A stretch of 27,883 nucleotides of DNA from an uncultured Eubacteriales bacterium. GTDB lineage: Bacteria; Bacillota; Clostridia; Christensenellales; Aristaeellaceae. The translations under genes and the position numbers were made by a program. This document shows positions 1 through 6,510 of this stretch, piece by piece; the first letter of the stretch is position 1; each line of letters begins with the position of its first letter. The notes below the pieces were generated by a model. The model was given only the letters and a program-made list of their open reading frames with translations. It did not search any database and had not been told where the DNA came from. The stretch covers positions 1 through 27,883 of the forward strand of contig CADBNX010000474.1 of assembly GCA_902796115.1 (NCBI GenBank), read 5' to 3'.

Positions 1-1114
1 CCGGAACGGCGTTGTGATCCCCGCGCTCGCGGCCCGCGCGCTGGAGCGTCAGGACGAAGAAGCGCTGGATCTCGCCTGCGGCCTGGCAAATCACCTGCTC
101 GGACCCTCACGCTATTTCAGCTATCAATACGCTTTTTTCGGCCACGTTCATTCTGCCGTATGGATCGCTTCGGGGCTGGCAGACCTGACGCAGGCCACGG
201 GAGATCCCGTTTATCTGACCGCCGGCAAGGGCATTTATGATTACGTACGCTCCCTTTCCTCCTCCTTTGGCTGGGTACCCGAATACGCGCAGTGGCATCC
301 GCTCAGGGAAGAACACTGTGAAACCTGCTGTCTGAAGGATATGATCGTGATGGCGGATAAACTGATCCGGAACGGATATCCGGAATACTGGCAGGACATG
401 CTGCTCTTCTCCAGGAATCAGTTCGCGGAGAACCAGATCACCGATGCATCCTATGTCGTGGTTGACAACACACGCCCCGATACCGACAGTACCACGTGGC
501 GCGACATTGACAAGCGCATGATCGGCGGCTTTACCGGCGGTTCCCTGCCAAACAGCATCTCCCTCTCCAAATTCCGTTCCATAGCGGGCTGCTGTGCGGG
601 CACGGCACCCATCGCCATCCGGCTCATCTGGGATCGTGCGGTCACTGCCGAAAACGGATATACAGTTATGAACCTGCCTTTGGACCGTGAAACGGACGCC
701 TGGAAGCTGGAGAGCGATTATCCGGACCGCGGCGAAGTGCGCCTTACCCTGCGAAAAGGCGGTCGCGCCGCCTTCCGCCGGTATCCTTTCATGGGCAAGA
801 ATATCCGTTGCCTGGTAAACGGTCAGGAGGTCCCGTACCGGGAGGAAAACGGGCTGATCCTGCCGCCTCCTCTTTCTGCAGGCGATACTGCCGTCCTGCG
901 TCATCCCCTGCGCACCGTCCGAAAAAAGGAGAGCGCCGCCGGACAGGAATTCACCGTATTCTGGCGTGGTCCCGATGTCGTGGATCTGACACCGCACGGT
1001 GAACACCTTCGTCTGTATCAGCGGGATCTGCGCAGGGAAAAAGTACTGCCCAGGCCGGAAGACGTCACCTATACCGGGGCCGCCAATTTGGGGCCCACCC
1101 AGCAAAAGCGATAG
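1..1114 (+). CDS. GH127-type glycoside hydrolase (beta-L-arabinofuranosidase-like), 5'-truncated by window edge
   Basis: The reading frame is open to the left edge, so only the C-terminal part of the gene (about 370 codons) is present. Counting from the GTG at 14, an E-T-C-C motif lies at residues 103-106 (E103, C105) and a G-C-C-A-G motif at 192-196 (C193, C194). This spacing matches the Glu-x-Cys and Cys-Cys motifs that form the Zn/cysteine catalytic centre of GH127 enzymes such as HypBA1, which release beta-L-arabinofuranose from plant-type glycans. The region before and between these motifs is compatible with the helical (alpha/alpha)6 barrel of that family, and the part after about residue 215 with its C-terminal beta domains. 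A second hydrolase gene follows 70 bp downstream on the same strand, suggesting an operon. Related GH146 or unclassified DUF1680 members are alternatives. The family call is fairly firm; the substrate is inference. Confidence 0.75.
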   Translation, partial: RNGVVIPALAARALERQDEEALDLACGLANHLLGPSRYFSYQYAFFGHVHSAVWIASGLADLTQATGDPVYLTAGKGIYDYVRSLSSSFGWVPEYAQWHPLREEHCETCCLKDMIVMADKLIRNGYPEYWQDMLLFSRNQFAENQITDASYVVVDNTRPDTDSTTWRDIDKRMIGGFTGGSLPNSISLSKFRSIAGCCAGTAPIAIRLIWDRAVTAENGYTVMNLPLDRETDAWKLESDYPDRGEVRLTLRKGGRAAFRRYPFMGKNIRCLVNGQEVPYREENGLILPPPLSAGDTAVLRHPLRTVRKKESAAGQEFTVFWRGPDVVDLTPHGEHLRLYQRDLRREKVLPRPEDVTYTGAANLGPTQQKR

Positions 1115-1184
1115 TATCCGTGATATCCCCGACTCCGTCTGCGTTTATGCCTCTTGCTATTCAAACCCGAAAGGAAGTGTTTTG

Positions 1185-2840
1185 ATGACGATCCTGGCAA
1201 AAAAACTCACTTCACTGGAGAAACTTTTCTCCCACGCGTCCAATCCCATGCTGCTTCCGGATCCCGTCGTATCCGGTTTTCAGAATGAGACTCTGTCCTG
1301 GCAGGTTGCTTTCAAGGCGCCGGAACTCACACATTCGCAGATTGTGACCGTTCAGGTTGAATCCCCGCTGAAAGAGAACATCACACTGCGTCAGGTCAAA
1401 ACCGTACCCGTAAGGCTTGCCGCTTACAAGGACGCGGACGAAGGCTACCTGTCGCATGAACCGGGCCTTTATCCGGATCTTCTGAGCGGCATATCCAATG
1501 TTCAGCTTCGTCTTCTGCCGGATACATGGCTGGTTCTGTGGGTATCCTTGGAATCTGACGATCATCTTCCGGAAGGCACATGGCCCGTTGAAGTGCGCCT
1601 GACCGATACCGAAAACTCGCCTCTTGCCTCCCTGAAGCAGGAAGTCCGGATTCTTCCCGGTATATTGCCCCGGCAGAAACTGATTCACACAAAATGGTTC
1701 CATGTGGACGGTCTGTGCCAGTATTATCATCAGGAGCCGTTCAGTGAGGAAAACTGGCTTACCGTACGCCGCTTTATCCGGGCAGCCGTACGCCGCGGTA
1801 TCAATACGATCCTGATGCCGGCACACACGCCTCCCCTGGACACAAAAGTCGGCGGAGAAAGACTGACGACACAGCTCGTTGAGATTGAACGAACGGGCGA
1901 CGGCTATCGCTTTGATATGAAGAATGTCCGCAGATGGATCGGGATCTGCAAAGAAGAAGGCGTTGAATGGTTTGAAATGCCGCATCTCTATACCCAGTGG
2001 GGCGCAGAGCACGCGCCGAAAATCATCGCAGACTGCGAAGGAAAAACAAGACGCATTTTCGGCTGGGACACGGACGCATGCGGTCCGGAATACCGCAGTT
2101 TTCTTGCGGAATATATCCCTGCCCTCAGAGCAGTGCTTCGCGAAGAAGGCGTTGAGTCAAACTCGATCTGGCACATTTCCGATGAGCCGGGCGAAGCCCA
2201 TCTTGAACAATACAGAAAAGTCAAGGAGCAGACACTTCCGCTGCTGCAAAACTGCCGGATCATGGATGCCTTAAGCAGTTTTGATTTTTACAGGCAGGGA
2301 GTCGTGACCACCCCGATCGTATCCATCAACCATATCGAGCCTTTTCTCGAAGCGGGAGCCGATCCCCTGTGGGGCTATTATTGCTGCGGCCAGTATAAAG
2401 ATGTGAGCAATGTGTTTATCGCCATGCCGAGTGCAAGGACCCGTATGCTTGCCGCACCGCTCTTCAAGTACCGTATCGAAGGCTTCCTGCAGTGGGGATA
2501 TAATTTTTACAATTCCATGCATTCGGTTTATCCGATCGATCCGTATGCGACGACCGATGCGGACGGCTGGGTGCCGGCCGGTGATCCGTTCCAGGTTTAT
2601 CCCGGTCCGGGCGGTGAGCCTTATGAATCCATCCGCATGGCGGTTTTTTACGAAGCCATGCAGGATCTGCGCGCCATGCAGTGGCTGGAGTCACTGACCA
2701 GTCATGAATATGCCCTTCATGCAGTCGAAGAGGCAGCGGGAATGCCAATCACATTCTCTCAATACCCCATGGACGCGGAAAGCTGTCTGCGAATCAGGAA
2801 TGCGGTGAACCGGGAGATCCTTCTGGCGCTGAATGCCTGA
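1185..2840 (+). CDS. DUF4091 / GH123-like glycoside hydrolase
   Basis: This is a 551-residue protein starting at the ATG at 1185, which has an AAGGAAG ribosome site 7 nt upstream. Earlier in-frame starts would run back into the preceding gene without a comparable site. The N-terminal 160 residues look like a beta-sandwich, followed by a TIM-barrel-like catalytic region. Residues 332-335 are S-D-E-P, the Asp-Glu pair used by GH123-type enzymes, in which the substrate 2-acetamido group assists catalysis. The C-terminal part carries the DUF4091 signature (W-G-Y-N-F-Y, G-D-P-F-x-V-Y-P-G-P, then S-I-R followed by D-L-R). No signal peptide is visible, so the enzyme is probably cytoplasmic and acts on imported oligosaccharides, together with the upstream GH127-like enzyme. 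Its last 47 bp overlap the convergent uracil-DNA glycosylase gene. Substrate is unknown. Confidence 0.8.
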   Translation: MTILAKKLTSLEKLFSHASNPMLLPDPVVSGFQNETLSWQVAFKAPELTHSQIVTVQVESPLKENITLRQVKTVPVRLAAYKDADEGYLSHEPGLYPDLLSGISNVQLRLLPDTWLVLWVSLESDDHLPEGTWPVEVRLTDTENSPLASLKQEVRILPGILPRQKLIHTKWFHVDGLCQYYHQEPFSEENWLTVRRFIRAAVRRGINTILMPAHTPPLDTKVGGERLTTQLVEIERTGDGYRFDMKNVRRWIGICKEEGVEWFEMPHLYTQWGAEHAPKIIADCEGKTRRIFGWDTDACGPEYRSFLAEYIPALRAVLREEGVESNSIWHISDEPGEAHLEQYRKVKEQTLPLLQNCRIMDALSSFDFYRQGVVTTPIVSINHIEPFLEAGADPLWGYYCCGQYKDVSNVFIAMPSARTRMLAAPLFKYRIEGFLQWGYNFYNSMHSVYPIDPYATTDADGWVPAGDPFQVYPGPGGEPYESIRMAVFYEAMQDLRAMQWLESLTSHEYALHAVEEAAGMPITFSQYPMDAESCLRIRNAVNREILLALNA

Positions 2841-3390
2841 CCTCCGCCAGTTTTGAAGCAACCTGCTGCAGATCCTCCCAAGCCTCACGTTTCTTGGCCG
2901 GATCCCGGAGCAGCGCCGCGGGATGATAGGTAGGCATAAAGAAAAAGCCTTTCTTTTCAACCCATTTTCCCCGGTCCCTGGTAATCCTGATCTGATCACC
3001 GAGCACAGCTTTTGCCGCCGTCGATCCGAGCAGTACGATGATCTTCGGATGCACGAGCAGAAACTGCTGCCGTAAGAAAGTCATGCAGGCCTCCGCTTCT
3101 TCCTTTTCCGGTGTTCTGTTGTGCGGCGGCCTGCATTTGACAACATTGCAGATATACACCTCATCCCGTGTCATCCCGATAGCGGCAATCATTTTTGTCA
3201 GCAATTGACCCGCCGCACCGACAAAAGCCACCCCCTGCAGGTCTTCGTCCGCACCGGGGCCTTCCCCGATAAACATCAGTTCCGCGTGGATATCTCCCTG
3301 CCCGACAACTTTGCGGTGTATTTCGCGGCACAGCGGACAAGCCCTGCAGTTCTCAATCTCTTCGATCAGCGCATCCCAGGATAGAAGCAT
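2794..3390 (-). CDS. Family-4 uracil-DNA glycosylase (4Fe-4S)
   Basis: This 198-residue DNA repair enzyme removes uracil from DNA. The start is the ATG at 3390, behind GAGGCGG; longer upstream readings lack a good site and extend into the neighbouring gene. The four expected iron-sulfur cysteines are C15, C18, C86 and C102, with the spacing of thermophilic family-4 enzymes. Motif 1 is G-E-G-P-G at 42-46 followed by E-D-x-x-G-x-x-F-V-G-x-A-G. The N-V-V-K-C-R-P-P motif surrounds C86, and the H-P-A-A-L-L-R motif lies at 156-162. It is the last gene of the long minus-strand operon headed by rimP, 11 bp after a small membrane-protein gene. Its 3' end overlaps the convergent hydrolase gene by 47 bp. 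Confidence 0.93.
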   Translation of the reverse strand: MLLSWDALIEEIENCRACPLCREIHRKVVGQGDIHAELMFIGEGPGADEDLQGVAFVGAAGQLLTKMIAAIGMTRDEVYICNVVKCRPPHNRTPEKEEAEACMTFLRQQFLLVHPKIIVLLGSTAAKAVLGDQIRITRDRGKWVEKKGFFFMPTYHPAALLRDPAKKREAWEDLQQVASKLAEVRHSAPEGSPGSPHS

Positions 3391-3401
3391 GGTTCCGCCT
3401 C

Positions 3402-3611
3402 TCAATGAATATAAGTTTTCAGAAACGTAAATGAATCGTTCAGGTCTTCTTTCAGCCAATGAAGCAGGCTGATCAGAAGCGCAGTCAGGATCAGGATCGC
3501 CGCTGCTCCCAGGATAACGCCGACGAAATTGGTCAGCCCGGAAATCATGGTCCTGCGATTCTGTTCCTCCACGATCCTCAGCTGCCGTTCATAATCGTTT
3601 CTTCCGTTCAT
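3402..3611 (-). CDS. Small single-span membrane protein, unknown function
   Basis: This is a 69-residue protein with a charged N-terminal segment (about residues 1-22, rich in Arg, Glu and Gln, probably helical). One clear hydrophobic span follows at about 26-50 (G-L-T-N-F-V-G-V-I-L-G-A-A-A and onward), and then a short, partly acidic tail. There is no signal peptidase site, so it should be a membrane-anchored protein rather than a secreted one. It begins 6 bp after the preceding gene ends and has a GGGAG ribosome site inside that gene's 3' end, so translation is probably coupled. I do not recognise a family. The position between a dehydrogenase-domain gene and a uracil-DNA glycosylase gives no functional hint. 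Confidence 0.6.
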   Translation of the reverse strand: MNGRNDYERQLRIVEEQNRRTMISGLTNFVGVILGAAAILILTALLISLLHWLKEDLNDSFTFLKTYIH

Positions 3612-3617
3612 TCCGTC

Positions 3618-4277
3618 TCACTCCCGCTGTTCTTTGATTGCGTCGTTCATCCTTTTCATGGTTTCCCGCACCCCGAGAATCTGCAAATCAAGCAAACGCT
3701 GCGCCACGCTTTCTTCCAGGCCTTCTATACGGCGCAGGTCTTCTCCCCACAGTGCCTGATCAGACAGCGCCGCATAAGAGAGCGTTTCAGGCGGCATATC
3801 ACACGCGAGAAGAGAAAACGCTTCCAGTTCCGGACAGGACCGCAGCGTTTTTTCCGTTCCGTTCAGCAGGAGCGTATACCGTCCGTCCCGTTTTTTCAAT
3901 CCCGTACAAAGCATAATCAGACATGCGAGTCCGCCGGTGAGCCCCGGGGGAAACGCAAACCTGTCGTCGGAATAATTCCGTATCAGGGAAATAAAACCCT
4001 TTCGTTTTGCGAACAGAGCGTTCAGATCAGTCAGATCCGCAGCTTTTTCTGCGTTTTCCAGTTCTCCGCACAGCCGGTAGGCGAGTGTTTCCGCCTTTTC
4101 TTTCGTTGTGTGCAGGGACGGCATGATTTCATGCAGAAGGCTGTTTCCCATGGTCAGCCTGACCTGATCATCTTTCATGCATCGGGCTGAGTTTTCATAT
4201 CCCAGCATCAGCCCTGCAGGCTGAATCACAAGCATCAGTCCGGCCTTGCAGGCTTCTTCGCAGTTATCCACTTTCAT
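3618..4277 (-). CDS. Stand-alone protein resembling the C-terminal domain of tagaturonate reductase / mannitol dehydrogenase
   Basis: This 219-residue protein has no Rossmann fold. By eye it lines up with the C-terminal helical domain of the mannitol/altronate dehydrogenase family (Mannitol_dh_C, UxaB type). An early G-Y-E-N segment resembles the family's 'G-Y-E-T' region. An E-I-M-P-S-L segment (about 50-55) matches 'E-I-I-P-T-L'. P-P-G-L-T-G-G-L-A-C-L-I (about 109-120) matches 'L-P-x-G-L-T-F-x-L-A-A-L-I'. L-W-G-E-D-L-x-x-I-x-G-L-E-E-x-V near the C-terminus matches 'W-G-x-D-L-x-x-I-P-G-L-x-x-x-V'. The NAD-binding half and the usual catalytic Lys and Asn/His segments are not seen. The gene starts 3 bp after truB ends, with a TGAGGT ribosome site in the truB 3' end. 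It may be a remnant or a repurposed domain. The homology is my pattern reading and needs a profile search. Confidence 0.5.
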   Translation of the reverse strand: MKVDNCEEACKAGLMLVIQPAGLMLGYENSARCMKDDQVRLTMGNSLLHEIMPSLHTTKEKAETLAYRLCGELENAEKAADLTDLNALFAKRKGFISLIRNYSDDRFAFPPGLTGGLACLIMLCTGLKKRDGRYTLLLNGTEKTLRSCPELEAFSLLACDMPPETLSYAALSDQALWGEDLRRIEGLEESVAQRLLDLQILGVRETMKRMNDAIKEQRE

Positions 4278-4280
4278 ACC

Positions 4281-5156
4281 TCAAGTCATCCCGTCATTTT
4301 CATGAATGATCACCCTGAAGCGAAGACGGTCCCCCGTCTTTTCCGCAATACCGAGAAACGCGCTGTCCAGATAGACCCGACAGTAAAGGGAATCCATCTG
4401 TACGGAAGCGGGCAGGCTCACACCGTTCTTTGCCTGTTTTTTCAGTTCCTCAGGCACGTCAAAGCGCGGAAGATGAACGAGCGCTTCATCCGGAGACAGT
4501 ACCCCAAGTGTTCCGGTCTCCGTGTCGTGTTCGATTTCTTCCAGTGTCCTCGCCTGTTCGATCCGGAAAGAACCGCTCTGTGTACGCAGAAGGAATCCCA
4601 TATGTGCCGGTTTGTCCATTGCCTGTCCGATATCATGGCACAGCGTGCGGATGTATGTGCCTGCGGAACAGCGCACCCGGATCAGATACCCACTGTCACA
4701 CGGATCGATCACGTCGATCGAATCGATCCTGATCCTTCTTTCCTTCTCCTGAACGGGCTGTCCGCTTCTTGCCAGTCTGTACATCGGCACCCCGTTCACT
4801 TTCAAGGCCGAGTACACAGAAGGATGCTGCACGATCTCCCCCGTAAAATGGGCAATCGCATCGCAAAAAGCTTTCCTGTCGGGCACGCCCCTGCTTTTTT
4901 CGATGATTCTCCCATGCGCGTCCTGCGTATCCGTACTTCCAAGAAACGAAATACAGGCAATATACTCCTTATCTTCACGCGCCATATAATCCAGCAGTCT
5001 CGTTGCTCTTCCGAGCAGGATCGGAAGCACACCGGCCGCTTCCGGATCCAGTGTGCCTGCATGGCCTGTCTTTTCGTGCAGCAGACGCTTCAGGCGGCCC
5101 ACCACCGCTGCGGATGAAACTCCGGGCGGTTTGAGAACATTCAGAAAACCGTTCAA
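4281..5156 (-). CDS. truB: tRNA pseudouridine(55) synthase TruB
   Basis: This enzyme converts uridine 55 in the T-loop of tRNAs to pseudouridine. The N-terminus (M-N-G-F-L-N-V-L-K-P-P-G) is typical of TruB, and the catalytic aspartate is D37 in G-T-L-D-P. The G-R-A-T-R-L-L-D-Y and K-E-Y segments follow as expected. The 291-residue length and the C-terminal extension (PUA-like) fit bacterial TruB. The start codon is TTG at 5156, and it overlaps the nrnA stop in a TTGA arrangement, so translation is probably coupled to nrnA. No in-frame ATG occurs early enough to replace it. In most Firmicutes ribF follows; here it does not. Confidence 0.95.
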   Translation of the reverse strand: MNGFLNVLKPPGVSSAAVVGRLKRLLHEKTGHAGTLDPEAAGVLPILLGRATRLLDYMAREDKEYIACISFLGSTDTQDAHGRIIEKSRGVPDRKAFCDAIAHFTGEIVQHPSVYSALKVNGVPMYRLARSGQPVQEKERRIRIDSIDVIDPCDSGYLIRVRCSAGTYIRTLCHDIGQAMDKPAHMGFLLRTQSGSFRIEQARTLEEIEHDTETGTLGVLSPDEALVHLPRFDVPEELKKQAKNGVSLPASVQMDSLYCRVYLDSAFLGIAEKTGDRLRFRVIIHENDGMT

Positions 5157-6136
5157 ATCCGTTCTGCCTCTTCCGTCATATACTGTTTGACTATATCCAG
5201 TGCTTCCGCGGCAGGCAGGATCGTACGGCAGCCGGACGCGAGCGTATGGCCTCCGCCTCCAAGCTTTCTTGCGAGTGCGGACACATCGTAAGGCTCGACA
5301 GCTCTGAATGAAAACCGGATATAACCTTCTTCTTCTGTGTCCGCAAGATACGCCATCCGGACACCGTTCAGATTCAATGCGTAATTCACGATCCCGTCGC
5401 TGTGTTCCCTCTCAGCGCCCGCCTGCCGATAATCCTCCGCATGGAGAATCATACCGGCGCACTGCCCCCCTGCAAACAGATGCAGTGAGGCAATCGCCCT
5501 CCCGAGGAGTTTCACATGAGCCGCTTCCCGCAGCAGATGGACCCTTCTTGCCGTTTGATTCAGGTCAAAACCGGCGGCGATCAGTTCTGAAGCACAGAGG
5601 AATGTATCCGCATCCGTATTGGAAAAGCAGAAATTGCCCGTGTCCGTCGATATCGCGGTATACAGGCATTCTGCTTCCTCCTTCTCAGGGCAGTGCCCGA
5701 ACGCGTGCATGAGACGCCAGATCATGCATCCGGTGGAAGATGCGTCTCCGTCGATCTCGTTTGTCATGGCGTATCCGGGATTGGTCCTGTGATGGTCGAT
5801 TTGCGCTGTAGCCCGTGCAGAGAGGAAAACTTCCTTCACACTGCCGAGCCGTTCCGCATCCGCCGCGTCAAGTGCAAGCGCAAGATCATAACCGCAGCAG
5901 GATGCCTTTGCCTGATCCGCCGTCAGGATCCTTTCGCATCCCGGCAGGAAAGCGTATTTTGCCGGAACGGGATCGGCAAGAGCCATAGCAGTCTTCTTCC
6001 CCATGCTTCTCAGAAGGCTGTCCGCCGCGAGCATACTTCCGACAGCGTCTCCGTCCGGAAAGATATGCGCGCAGATAAAAACGCTGTTCGCGTTTTGCAG
6101 CGCGGACAGCAGAGCTATGTTCTCAATCACTTTCAT
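5153..6136 (-). CDS. nrnA: DHH-family bifunctional oligoribonuclease / pAp phosphatase NrnA
   Basis: This 327-residue cytoplasmic phosphoesterase degrades nano-RNAs and probably 3'-phosphoadenosine 5'-phosphate. The DHH motifs are visible: H-I-F-P-D-G-D-A-V-G-S at 24-34, D-H-H at 114-116, and the DHHA1 substrate-binding G-G-G-H motif near 294-297. The start is taken as the ATG at 6136, which has a GGAG site 8 nt upstream and sits inside the 3' end of rbfA (14 nt overlap). A longer reading from 6181 would overlap rbfA further without a better site. Its stop overlaps the truB start by 4 nt. Location between rbfA and truB is the standard Firmicutes arrangement. Confidence 0.93.
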   Translation of the reverse strand: MKVIENIALLSALQNANSVFICAHIFPDGDAVGSMLAADSLLRSMGKKTAMALADPVPAKYAFLPGCERILTADQAKASCCGYDLALALDAADAERLGSVKEVFLSARATAQIDHHRTNPGYAMTNEIDGDASSTGCMIWRLMHAFGHCPEKEEAECLYTAISTDTGNFCFSNTDADTFLCASELIAAGFDLNQTARRVHLLREAAHVKLLGRAIASLHLFAGGQCAGMILHAEDYRQAGAEREHSDGIVNYALNLNGVRMAYLADTEEEGYIRFSFRAVEPYDVSALARKLGGGGHTLASGCRTILPAAEALDIVKQYMTEEAERI

Positions 6137-6494
6137 TTTCTTTGCTCCGGTTTGTTTCTGCTTCCAGTGAGCGGAACACATCCATCATATGCGCACCGTA
6201 GGCAATATTCTGATCCCGTATGAACTGCAGGGTGGGAAGAGCGCGAATCTGGATACGCCTGCCAAGTTCGCGGCGAATGTATCCCGCCGCGTTGTCAAGC
6301 GCTTTGATGATATCCTCACTCCTGTCGTCTTCCAGGATGCTGATGAACACTTTTGCATATTTCAGGTCACGAGTCACATCGGCTCTGGTCACTGAATAGG
6401 TTCCGGATATGCGCGGATCATTCATCTCACGGATGATCGAATCCACACCCTGTCTCACTTCTTCTGAAATCCGGTCCATGCGATAGCTTGCCAT
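6123..6494 (-). CDS. rbfA: 30S ribosome-binding factor RbfA
   Basis: This 123-residue KH-type protein assists maturation of the 16S rRNA 5' end in the 30S subunit. The N-terminus (R-M-D-R-I-S-E-E-V-R-Q) and the D-P-R-I-S segment followed by V-T-R-A-D-V-T-R-D-L-K-Y-A-K-V-F-I-S are characteristic. The R-x-E-L-G-R-R-I-Q-I-R-x-L-P-T-L-Q-F motif follows. It starts 16 bp after infB with an AAAGGAAA ribosome site and overlaps the downstream nrnA start by 14 nt. Confidence 0.96.
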   Translation of the reverse strand: MASYRMDRISEEVRQGVDSIIREMNDPRISGTYSVTRADVTRDLKYAKVFISILEDDRSEDIIKALDNAAGYIRRELGRRIQIRALPTLQFIRDQNIAYGAHMMDVFRSLEAETNRSKENESD

Positions 6495-6510
6495 TCTGTT
6501 TCCTTTCAGA

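Noticed and set aside
107..1105. A 332-codon open frame antisense to the GH127-like gene
   Set aside because: It has no recognisable motifs and lies opposite a clear family protein; high GC at third positions creates long antisense frames.
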